Shown in pieces: positions 50,650-62,590 of a stretch of 64,000 nt of DNA; positions within the stretch are counted from its first letter, which is position 1, and every line of letters starts with the position of its first letter. Where the stretch lies: NCBI GenBank assembly GCA_013397865.1, contig VZTI01001772.1, forward strand, positions 420,983-484,982. Direction: 5' to 3'. Origin of the DNA: Struthidea cinerea (Eukaryota; Chordata; Aves; Passeriformes; Corcoracidae). Below the pieces are notes generated by a model. The model worked only from the letters and a program-made list of their open reading frames with translations, had not been told where the DNA came from and searched no databases. The position numbers and the translations under genes were made by a program.

Positions 50650-50725
50650 GTTGGTGAAGACCTTTAAGATCGTCAAGTCCAACAATTAACTCAGCACTGC
50701 CAACTCCACCACTAAACCACGGGCT

Positions 50726-53700
50726 CAGTTTGCTGAGCTAATGTCTATGACAAGGAAAATATTTGACGCTCAGATGGACTGACATGTGTTTCCATGGAAA
50801 CCATAACGCTTAAATTCCAATAAATTTAGAGAGGGAGCTAAGCATAGTATTCCAGCTGAAGAACAGAATGGTCCAAATAACTTATTTTTTTCAAATGTGT
50901 ATCTAAATATATAATCCCCTGGCTCTTCGGAAAGAATGCAAACATGATTTAAATCCTGTCCCATCTGAAATTAGTAAAATATAGCCTATGATGCTATAAC
51001 TCATAATGAGATTTCATATCCCTAAAATATGGATAATAAGTAAAATAAGTAATTTATCAGAGTTATGAGTACACCAAATATAAAGAATCAGAAATAGCAG
51101 GCTGTGAAAGGCCTAAGAGATAAACTGTATTCAGGGAAACATTGAGATGTTTACAAAGAATATTGTGTAAGTATATGATGACATGTAATCAGGGCAGGAG
51201 AGGAAAAAGAGAATAATATCTATTTAGTAAAGAGAAATGGGAGCTGTGGGGAGAGCAGGATAGTGATATAGCCATGCACACACAGTGGGGAAGTGATTTT
51301 CAAGGATATTAGATATTGACATCTGTTTTCCTTCCTGAACTAAATTAGTAACACCTTAGTGAGTTTAGGGAGAAGAAATAGAAATCTCTGTGTGTGTTAC
51401 AAAAACAGTGTTCACTGTTTGAAATCTATTTTCTCTTTTTTTTAAACAACATTTTTTTCTTGTGCAGATTATTGTTACATGGACAATTTCACACAGATTT
51501 AAACCAAAAAATAAATTTTGATCCACAGGAGCCCAGCGGAACACTGAGGCTTATTTGAGATTGTAGATAAATATTTCCACATGGTCACCTTCTTCTGTAG
51601 GTGTAGACCAGGTTCACCAGGTCTGCATTTTGGATACCTAGACCTCTCTTGGACATGGTCAAAGGTTATAGTAAAGCTGTTCGAACAAAAAAAAAATCAT
51701 TGCTGTCACAGCACAGCAATCAAATGCAGGGGAAAAGCCAGAAGACACAGAGAGCTGAAAAAATAAATGTTAGCATCAGTCAGAAGGCTGATCTTCTCAC
51801 GACAAACAGATCTTTTTCTGCTGCTACCCTTCAACTGGCTTTTGAGTAAAAGAAGACATTAGGATTTTTTTCTTATAGCAAATTTATTTGTCTTTCAGTT
51901 TTACCACTGTATGACAGAACGCGGGGATAGAAGAGAAACATTGATTTGGTTGCAAAAACTTGTTTAGGAATACTTTGCAATCACAAAAACTCTCTTTTAT
52001 AGTAAAAATAATCAAGAATTATTTAAGTCCTCAAAGCCAAAAGCTCAAAATTAACTTCCTTTATACACCTTAAATTAAAATCAAAACTATATGCTTTCTT
52101 AACTTAGATACTTAGCTTTCTTAGGTGAATTTTCATTCTTCTGGATTAAGGTATTAAAAATGGAATATTTATTAACATAATGAGCAATTAAAAGCTAAGC
52201 TATTCTACATCCAAACTGAATGGCCTAATTTACTCTTTTTAGTGTAGTGGTGATGTCTTTCTTATTCCCTACTCATGTGAAGTGCCAATAGAGTTATTGC
52301 TTTAACTGTTATACTGTTCCCTCTCCATCCAATTTTCACTGGTACGTATATTTTCATTTTGCTGTTTTATCTTTTTTGTACAGTGATACACTTCTGTGGG
52401 TAATTATGCAGTTATTCAGTAATTAAGGTGTTCTGAGAAATGACTTTAATCTAGATATCTGAGGGAGGTCTGTTGCCCAACCCACATCTCCGTGATACGT
52501 AACTGGCAAATAGAGAAAAAAAATACCAAAAAAAGCCAGAAGAAAAATGATATTAATGAGATCTTAGTAGGAAAATTGATTTCTAGGGCACCAAAAAGAT
52601 TTCTAGGCCAGGGAAATAAGACATGAGACCTAATGGAGAGCTGGAGGTCTTGGGAAGGCAACCTGAGTGTTATTCATCTCAAAGCAGATTCAACAATTTC
52701 CCTGACAAAAAGAGGGGATCTCTCTGCACAGTCTGTTTAATGATCCTCTTAAAATGCTGCCAAAGAAAAGCATGAAAATTAAAAAAACAGAACAGGGCCT
52801 TTCAGAGTGAACAGCTCTTCTTTGACTACTAATATAGTAAAAGAAATATATGTCGAATGAAAGAATATATTTAAGAAACTACAGAATTAGCAAAGATTTT
52901 TTCATATGTGTACCAAGTGGTTTCTTTATTCAGCCCAGGCTCTAAACACTACTCAGTCCCTGTAGACATAAAAGAATGGACTAACTGCTAAGTATGTGAG
53001 CAATGTTCTACATAACCTAAATGAAGGCAAAGAAAACCCCAAGGAAAAAATGGAAGTATTTTGTGCACAAAAACTGCACGTGCTAGGAAAACACAAAATG
53101 AATAATGTAAAACTGGAAAACAGGTTTTCTATGGGAAGCTGACATCTCTATTGCATCTGAAATAGTGTATGAGAAAGACCATAGACAATACATCTTAAAA
53201 TGTTTTGTTTGAAAAAATATGTTTATTGTAATAAAGAACACTATCCCAAGGTGGAAAAGTAGCAATTCATAGGAAAATAAGCTTTTAAAGGGAAAAGAGA
53301 AGTTCTATGCAAATTACTAAAAACTGGGCCTGAATTCTCATTTTTCTTTTGCAAGAATTATGAACTTCAAGAGCATTTCTTCATACAGGTAACATATGTC
53401 AAAAACATCTAGCTCTTTCTTTTGAGCATTACTTAAATATCAGCAAATATTTACACAGAAAGAAAAAAAAAATGCAAGATTTTAAAAGTACTGATAAAAT
53501 TGACGACACCTTTCTTCTCCCAGCCTGAGAAAGTGGAGACTATGTATAAGAGAAATCTGAAATTTATGAGAACTGTTGATACCATATCTTTCACTTTCTT
53601 CTGCTTAGTTATTTTAATAATATCCTGAACATGCATTGTCATCCCTTTCTAGACTGAAACATTAACAGACAAAACCATTAGAAGACTGAAGGTTCTGACA

Positions 53701-56700
53701 GCACTGAGAGTTTAATTTTTGCAAAAAAATTCCTTTCCCTCTCTCCCCCGCTCCTTCTTATTTACAAGAGGGAGGAGCAGAATAAAAGAGACTTGCAAAT
53801 CAAGAGCACTATCACTGTCTCTCACTGTTCTGACACCTGGATATTTTAAGGCAGATACTTAAAAAAGCATGTAAAAGCACTACACACAAGTAATAACAGA
53901 ATTATTATTTTTTGTTTAAAGTCTAGAATCTTTAAAAATCATCTATAACAAGGTATTTGTAAGATGCTAGTTCTCCATTATTCTATTTCATCCTAGTTGC
54001 TAAACAAAAAACCCAACCTACCAACCAAACAAAAAATTGATGTGATCATAATTTTATCAGGTTTTCTTAAGCAGAAAACAATTAAAACAATTTTCCTACT
54101 TAAAGCCTCACCTTTAAAGAGAAAATCTACATTTTACAACTGATTTGCACAACTTCTTCTGAAGTTTTCACGTGTATCTCCTTCTTCCATACACACATTC
54201 CCCAGCAGTCTTCAGCAGTACAAAATAGAAGTCCTACTGCCCCACAGTGTTTTCAGAAATTTACAGGATTTAGTAGTTTTGCTTTATTCTTCATTTCTCA
54301 GCAATTTATGCTTTGAATGCGAAAGAAAAAGAAGGTCCCATGGTACATGGTGCTGCAATTTCTCCTCTGCCCACTCTGATGTGGTGGGGGAAATACTCAT
54401 GGTGTGGAGCTTCCCACACCCCAGGATGCAGAGGGTTGATAAAGCAGGAGTTGCTCTGGCCTTTCTGCTGCTGAATACAGCTCATCCATCCTCCATGAAA
54501 GGAATTTTTGCCGTTCTGCCAATGTCTGAAATGCAGCAGTAAATTTGTGTCTGTTCAGTGATGGATGGGAGGTCAAAGTCTCTTTGTTTCAATAAGGTTT
54601 GTTTCAACAAGCCTAGTTTATAAATATCAAAATTTACGTAAGTGGCAGCTCATCTGACATTCTGATGTTTACTTATTTCACTTACTCAAGAGAAGATTAT
54701 TTTTTCATTCTCTTTCTGGATCACTCATAATTTTTGCAACTGACACAATGGGAACGTGTATTTGTTTGAAGGTATGGGGGAAACTTGTACTACTACTCTT
54801 TTGGTGAGGAGCCTGCTAACTATTTCTAGCCCAGTGCACTTTTATGTCTTCAGACTTAAAATAATACAATCTATCCTGTCAAACAATCCTCCCTGTCAGA
54901 CAATTTAAAACATATCCTTGAGACCAGACAGATGCAGAACAGCAGTAGAAAAATAAATCATTTCAATCATGCTCAAACTGTTCAAGTCAGTGGTGAATAA
55001 TGCAATACCTGACTATTTCCTCCTGTTTGATTACATGGAAAATAGCTGTTCAGTATTTCTGGTTTGCTTTAATGATTCAGCTGGAGTCCAAAATATGCCA
55101 ACACCACACCTGCTATTTCTACTTCTCAATCACTTTCCAATTTTCAGCAGTTAGCAAAACAAACCACCCAATTCATGCCATGTTCCTGGCAACAGTATAA
55201 ACCACAACATTTAGGGGTTTTTTTATATTTACATCCTCATGTGCCATCTGTTCAATGTGCAAAAAGTGTGTTGGAGAGGGGACCTCATAGTTAAAGGGAA
55301 AGTCACAGCTAGGTCTAGTGCTGCAGTCTTGAAAAGGGTTTTCCCCTGAATTTAGACAGAAGGAAATTACAGTCTCAGTGACTGAGATACCTCACAGTCT
55401 TTGGAGGTAAGGGTGACAAAGGACACTGTGTCATCCTTTGTTTTTTTAAAAAGAAGGCATTTAGTGAAGAAAGGTGGAGATGAAAGGCAACCTTAAGGAA
55501 ACTTAAGAAAGCAGAAAACATTAGTAGGTGGAAGATGCTGACTGGAAGAGAGTAAAGTTACTATAAAGTGGAAGTCTCCACTGTCTGAATTTTTTAATCA
55601 AGAAAACAGGATTTGGACAATTTTTTTTACTTGTTGGTTTTGTTTGTTTGCTCTTGGTTGTGTTTTGAATGAGAATATATAGGCCCAAAAGTGGCTTTTG
55701 CATTCAAAATTTTGGTGGCAAGACCAAGCCCGTGTTTTAGGCACAGGCTTCAATGGAGAAACTCAAGAGTTTGTGTTGCCATTGAAAGATGAGAGAAGTT
55801 TTGGAATACCAGAAATTTCGTAGTCTGGAAAAAAGTTGAAAAATGAAGTGCAACACAAAACCTGATTATTTTATAGGTGTTATTGGAGCAATGCTTAGGA
55901 CAATAGCTAGAAGTTTCCTGAAATGGACCAAAAGCTGAAGGTGATCAATTATAGCTTTGTTGGACCAGATGTTACAAAATGATAATTTTACAGAGCTATT
56001 TTGTAAAACTCCTATTTTCCCATGGTAAAAGATGTCAACGAGATGAAAGGCTGGCAGAAACTGAAGATTTTCCCACAAAATAGGCAAGAGACATGGGAAA
56101 CAGCACAATGTGGAGCCTTCTAACAGAGGTGATTTGTACCAAAGATTAAAAAAACTTTAACAGATTATAAGGTGACAAACCCTAGTGTGAAGCAAATAAT
56201 CATGATGAAGAACAGATTAGAAATTGGAGTTCTAATAATTTATCAGAATTTTCCATCCATGAAAATTGTATTAAATATATTCTCCAAAAAGATTTTGTAA
56301 CAAGACTTGTACAGTACTGATAGCTTATCATCAGTCAGATGAACAGAACATAGCAAAGACATAAAAGAAGAAAACTTGTCTTGTTTCTCCTGGTCAAACT
56401 GGCAGCAGACATGTAGAGGAAAATACTACTGGGCATCCAAAAGCAAATTCACCACGGGACTATGGATTTTCCTTGAAGATCTCCTTGAAGATCTTCCTGA
56501 AATATGAAATTTCACTCACTAGAGAAGAGAGAAATTAATCACAATGAGATTTAGAGTACTCTTTTGTGATTTTCTGCGTCTAATTAAGAAGTGGTGAAAT
56601 GCCGAGTAGCTGAGTAGTACTCTGAATAGGGTGTGAGATGACAGAAATTGCCAGTACTGTATCAAGTTATTGGAAACTTGTATTAAATGTTGATGCTGTG

Positions 56701-59700
56701 GAAAAATGACTTTATCCAAAACTATCACCCATGCAGAATCTGTTGTACAGGGCTTGAAAACGTCACTCGGCAAAACTAAGAGGTCACTTGGCTAAGACAG
56801 CTGATGGGCAATGTTATGTGTTTTACGTGGGATACAATCCTTTTAGGTTAAAATAATTCCTAAAACTACACAAGTCCCAGCTAGTTATCTAGACCTACTA
56901 TTTCCCAACATAGCCAAATAATGATAGTGTCTAGACTTAGGAAGTAATTTCCTAGAGACGTGATAGCTCCTCAAGCTACAGATAGCCAGTCAAGTTTGGC
57001 AGCTTAATCTCAAAAGCCAGACACCCTAACACTACTGCTTGTCGTGCTTGATCTTTGCATAACAGCTCTGAGATTAGAGCATCTATCTTGGAAATAGTAG
57101 ACTTGAGTTCTAGGCACACCTTAGCATCAGGAAATTTCAGCGCACAGACCAATTAATGCCTAAATGAGTCTACAGGGCATTTTGAAAGACTTTATCTAGA
57201 CTCACACAAGAGCAAGAGTCATGAGATTTTAAATGAACTGTGAAAGAAACTAACATGCAGTTCCAAAAAGGCTGAGGTTCTGTAAACAAAGTATGATATT
57301 TAATATCTTGTGTTGAGACATTCTGGGAAGGAAAGCAGATACCTGTGCAACCACTTTGGATAACTCTGGTGTCTTCAGAGGCACCTACTTGATTTGTGTA
57401 ATAAAAAAGTTAATTTAGCAAGATAAACAATTATTTTAGGAGTGTTGGATTGCCCCAGTAGTAGTATTAATTTGAAACCTTGAAAGAACCAATCCCTCTG
57501 TTGAACAGATTAGAATTTTACAGTTTTATTAGCAACAGCTTGCATTTTTATTATGCTGAAATCCTGTCATATATTCCCTCCCACAACAACCTTCACCTTA
57601 TGGGTATGGAGGACCATTTTGTTTTGTTTTGTTTTACTTCTACTATGCTGTTAGAGGGTTTCTACTAGTAAACTGACAGTTAAAACTTATTCTTAAAACA
57701 TATTCTTAATTTTTATTTGTAATTTTTTAGGGAGAAGTGTATAACTGTGAAGGCAATCTCCAGTAGGGATTCTGGGAAAACCTAAGGAGGAATCTTTCCA
57801 TGGTCAATTTCTTCTCACAAATGGAACAACACCAGAATAAACACGTGGTATCTACTTATTCAGGCCAACATATAGCAATACATTAACTATGAAATTATTT
57901 CTGAAGCGACCTAAAAAGCACATTACTAAGTTTGACTGATTTTCTAGCAGGTATTGAACCAAAAAAAAAGATTAAACTAAGAGCATGAGTGAAGCTATAA
58001 ACATCTGAAGACAGGTAAGACTCAAGAGAAACCTATAAAGGCTCAAAGTTTACAAATGGGCACACTAAGGCAGTCCCAAAAAGCGAGCAAACCCAAAACC
58101 TCCTGTGGAGTGAATAGAAGTCTGCACAGTACATGAGTCATGGGAATTCTGTACGGGGGTAAGGTATCATATTAAAGCTGCATGAGGTTTTATTAGAGCT
58201 GTAATAAGTACTATTTTATCTTGGTATTTTAAATACACTTTCATTTTGTTTTAAGTACACTGCAGGGCATCTAATTCAATATTTATTGAGACTGTCACAA
58301 ATAATTTATGAAACAAGAGTTCCTAAGGATTTGTGTAATATTTAGTGACAACTCTAGATTGTAATCAAGGTCATATGCCTACCTTTCTTGTTCTCTTTTG
58401 TCATTCGCTATTTTGACATTCCTTTTCCCTTTAATGACATTCAAATTAGCCTATAAATAGAAGTACCAGGAACACTCTCTATTCAGTTCAATTTTATGCA
58501 CAATATCTGGAAAATTGAGACAGAATTAGGCAGTTTCTCGTAGCAACATGTAAAAGAGCTTTTATTATATTTTTGTAAAGATAAGAAACAACAAAATAAT
58601 TTATAATAAATTATATTTGCACTTGAATACAAAGGAAAATAAATTTGAGGTACAATCCTCCAACTATTTTGGGACATTGAACCTGTGTTTTGACTGCTTT
58701 CTACAAGAATCATGGAAGAAGATGTCGGCAATTTGGTTTTACTATGTGCCTTTGGATTGGTTTAAATTATCAACCACTGATATAAAAAAAAGTTCAAGGG
58801 GGCCTTGTTGTCCTGTGGAAAGGATAAACGGACAAAGGAACAAAAGTGAAGATGCCTTAGGAACCACCGCAGATAATTAATCCACTCTGAAGCACCAAAA
58901 AATTGCAGCTGTTAATGTCAGTGCAGAAAGACCATTGTCCTGTCTAGAAGAGAGTGACTGAGGTTGTTTTTAACAAAGCACCATGTGCAACATACAGTAA
59001 TGGTAAATACAAATCATAAATGAGGGGCCTTTTTCTTAATGCCAGGCACTAAAGAGCTTCTACACATCCAGCATAAGTGAATTGTGTTGCTTTTCTTGTT
59101 TGGTTTTTTTTTTTTAAAGTCTTTGCAGTTCAAGTGATATGTCCATAATAACACAGCACCCTTTTTTCCTTATGGGATAAGAATGTACCTCTTTTTGTTA
59201 GAAAGCCCTTGCTTCTCTTACCTTCACTCTATGCACAGAAAGTGGCTAAGGCTTGTGGGAAAAATAACAGTATACAATTGTATAATTGAAGTCAATTTCA
59301 TAATTATTCTCTTTACTGCACCATATTAAGTGTTGGTAAATTTGGGTAAAACGAATTAACAATATTATGACAGTGCTGTGAGCTGGGCCTCAGTATGGTA
59401 AGGTTCCTGCAATGTCTGCTATGGTTTTCACAGGAAATAAAAGTTGTGATACAGAAATGTCATTCTCAGAAGGTTGTATTTTACCAGAGAATAAGATTTT
59501 GTTTTATATTATGAGAGAAAACAAGAGAAAAATGTTCTTTGAACATTGAATTTATGTGTTAATGTTACTATACATTTTCAAAGCAATTGTTTCATGTGAC
59601 ATTTACAAAAAATAAGGAAAATCCAACACCTACTAATTAAAGGTAGGTAGTGGCTTTGTTATGTCACTTGACAAGTCAATCATTTTAACTTCTGACTGCA

Positions 59701-61888
59701 CTCCTTGCATGATCAACATTGCAAATTAGTATTTGTTGTGACTGTATGAAAATTTATATTTCTTGCATGTAAGTTTTACATGTGATTTTACTAGAACACT
59801 TAGCTACATTGATAAAATTTGAATCTTGACTTCAAAGGGGCTAAGTACTCTTAGAAACAAGAAAAAATATAGAGGTTTGATTTTCTAGAAAATTGCTTTC
59901 ATATGAACCACTATGAAGAATTATTGACTTGCAGGCTTCATAATTAAAGTCTTCGTAGTCTTTATTTATACATTTGTTACAACATTGTACATTTTCAAAA
60001 GCATTTCATCATTATGGCTAACAAAAATACTAGCTAGCAAGTGTGACAATAATTTCTTGTTTTCAATATTTTTACATTGTAATTTTTCATTTGTGAATAT
60101 GTAATACTTATTTGCAAATTGAAGACCAGTATAGCAAAGTAAGAGGCTGAGATTCAACCAAGAAGCTGAACAATTCTAAGTTAAAATTCTCATTTAAAAT
60201 TCATTAATTTCATTTGAACAGATTATTCTCTTCACCATTTTTTCTTACTTAAACTTTCCTTAGAGCTTTTCTATGAACCTAACCATTGTAATAATTACAT
60301 GTCTGCAAACTCATTGCAAGAAGAAAGCATTCTGTTGCTTGCTGCCAAAACCTACTGTTTATGTAGTCAATTGTTATCTTAGTCATTTTATCTATTGGTT
60401 GACAGGATGGCCTTTCTTCTATACAATTCACTGCTGAAATATAATTTAATCAACTAAACTTGTTTCTTGAAAATATTTAAAAGTACTATTAGCCTAAAAC
60501 TGATTTTCTATGAACATAGCAAAATTTAGGCCTCATAAATTATTGATGAGAAACAAACAGATGACATAAAAGGCCACCTACTTCACTGAAATGCTTGTGA
60601 GAAAGTTTTTATAACTCTAGTAATTTTAATTGAGAGGAAATTGAAAAATATAGAGAGACATTTTTAAAAAACCCAAAACGAGGAAAGGCTTTTCTATTCC
60701 CCAATGAAACTATTTAAATTCTATGTTGAATCTGCTTTTTTTTTCTGAAAGAGATTTTAATCTTTCAACAACTTGAAATTATTTTATAAGGCTGGTGTAA
60801 TTCAATAAAACAACAAAATAATAAAAAGTCAAAATTATTATCCTGCGCAAACATATTCTTTGTCCTGTGATAGTAGTCCCTCAACCAACCTTTCTACTTA
60901 ACCCCCTGAAATCAATGTGCTTTTTCCTCAATTCTGCCTTTGTACAGCAACATTTCTCTTTCCAGTTGCAAAATTCTCTGACTCATCCTTCTCTTCATCA
61001 AAACAGAAACCAATAACAAATGTGCCTAGTACACGGCACAGATGCAATTTCCTTGCACTACTCTGTGAAACAAAAGTAGAGTGGCTGACAGATTCTCCTC
61101 CTAGGAGCTGGGTTAATCTACCAGCTGTAGCACATTGGCTGGCACAGTTTGGAAGGGCTGGCTGTTGCAGTGAAGTTTATCCCTTACCCACGGCCACTTT
61201 GCTCAGCTTGTTGAGAAGCACATACTGCCTTCCAGTCTTTTAGGAAATCAGGTATTTTCCTGTATTTCAGATGATAGCCTAAAGAAAATGGCTTTGATGA
61301 GTATGTTTTTTAGCACAATCTAGAGAATGCAAGACAGGAATAATAAAATAAACCAAACATTTTAATATTGTCTCCTAATCATGTACCTATTTTCAGATAT
61401 TTTGGGTATTTTCCACTTTCCATAAATTCACAGCATTCAAAGAAAGATAATTTTAAATTCCCCAGATCAGCATCTTCATCCAGCTATTTTAGCTTTGAGA
61501 TAAGTAGCCCTTCATGGATTTTTCTTCCATGAATTATTCTGATTGCTTTTAGATTGCTGATAATCTTCAAAGATTCAGAGACTTCTGTGGCATAATTCCC
61601 AATGTGCAAAAAAATATTTCAATTTTCTTGCTTTGAACTTGCCACCTCGTAGTGATACTTGATTGCTCACTAACTGTTTTGTGTCTCCATGTCACACAAT
61701 GTTTTACACATATCAGTAGGACTTTCTCTCTCCTTATGTCACTTTGCAATGTTGAAGAATTCTAGTCTGCTCAGCTGTTTCTGAGAAAAAGCTGCATATT
61801 TGATCATCCTGTCTGTCATTCTAGTTTTCAAATTTGGTTAAATTTTTTCTGAATATATATATATTCAGATAATATATGTATACAAGAA
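50726..61888. other. Eleven kilobases of unique non-coding AT-rich DNA
   Basis: No transposon, RNA gene or exon was recognised. The only repeats are homopolymer tracts, a perfect 12 bp tandem pair at 56471-56494 (CCTTGAAGATCT twice) and AT-rich tracts near 61853-61880. Frames do not exceed 108 codons and none has a recognisable domain. This may be intronic or intergenic. Confidence 0.5.
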
Positions 61889-62590
61889 ATGGACTGTTGG
61901 GATGCCCCTTAAATCATCATACCGGGCATCCTTTTGGTCCCTGCACAGACCACCTCCGGTCACCCCAGTCTACGCCCTCGAATGGGCAGACGAATCCGAA
62001 TCAGAAGGTGGGTCCGTGGGCAGCTCCCAAGTTTAAAATTCCTCCCCCTGAGATTTTGTACCTTCCCAAATTTCCAGAACGTTCCCCGTTACTCGGTCCC
62101 CTATTAGTCCTTGTTCGATGCCTCCTCCCCAGTGCAACTCCCGTTGGTTCTCTGTACCCTAGTCCCTCCGCTCTGGTCCTTTCCCATTAGTTCCCATTGT
62201 AAACTCCTCCCCGTTTGCTTCCCCTTAAAACTCTGCACGGAGCGGTTTGGGGTGATTTCCCTTCCCTGACCTCGACTGCCAATAAAGCCTGTCGTGGTTG
62301 CACCAAGGGGTCCTCCTCCTCGTTATTCCTTCGCTCTCGTGGGCCACCAGGGAAGGACGCAGCCTCCCGTTCTGCCACCTTCGGGGACAGCGAGCACCTG
62401 TTGTCCGGGCTGCTTCCCCCGGCAGCGGCTTCCCCCGCGGCGGCGGCGGTGGTCGTGGTGGTGGTGGTGGTGGTTCGCCTCCCAGCGCTCCGCACGTGTC
62501 CGGAACCTGCAGGAGAGATCGCGGGCCGACACTCGTGGGGGTCGGACGGAGCCCCCGAGACGGACAGTCCTGACCGCAGGGTCAATGGAC
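61889..62590 (+). mobile_element. Solo ERV LTR (690 bp) with ATGGAC duplication, plus strand
   Basis: LTR body 61895-62584, starting TGTTGGGATGCCCC and ending CAGGGTCA, between ATGGAC at 61889-61894 and 62585-62590. U3 has GCATCCTTTTGGTCC and TTGTAAACTCCTCCCC, both shared with the LTR at 30548. A TTAAAA TATA-like box lies at 62225 and AATAAA at 62281-62286. The CpG-rich U5 includes a GGC/GGT trinucleotide tract at 62437-62475. The perfect ends and duplication suggest a fairly recent insertion. No retroviral gene is present; frames of up to 143 codons on both strands in U5 are compositional. Class II (ERVK-like) is inferred from the 6 bp duplication. Confidence 0.94.
62437..62475. repeat. GGC/GGT trinucleotide tract in LTR U5
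   Basis: Tandem GCG/GTG-type triplets inside the U5 of the LTR. Slippage here would vary the LTR length among copies. Confidence 0.9.

Larger units (their letters stand above)
50074..50725 (-). mobile_element. CR1 LINE 3' UTR fragment (minus strand), split by an LTR
   Basis: ATCATAGAATTGTAGAATCACTTAT (50074-50098) and, after the insertion, GTTGGTGAAGACC, TTTAAGATCGTCAAGTCC, AACAATTAACTCAGCACTGC and CACCACTAAACCACG (50650-50720) join to form the reverse complement of a CR1 3' end. The junction word ACTTAT is present once on each side of the LTR. No coding sequence is retained. The right edge is approximate. Confidence 0.88.

Noticed and set aside
50106..50657. 183-codon plus-strand open frame, with overlapping long frames on both strands
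   Set aside because: It lies almost wholly inside the GC-rich LTR (antisense to it) and crosses its boundary into CR1. Long overlapping frames in several phases are expected from base composition, and there is no recognisable domain.
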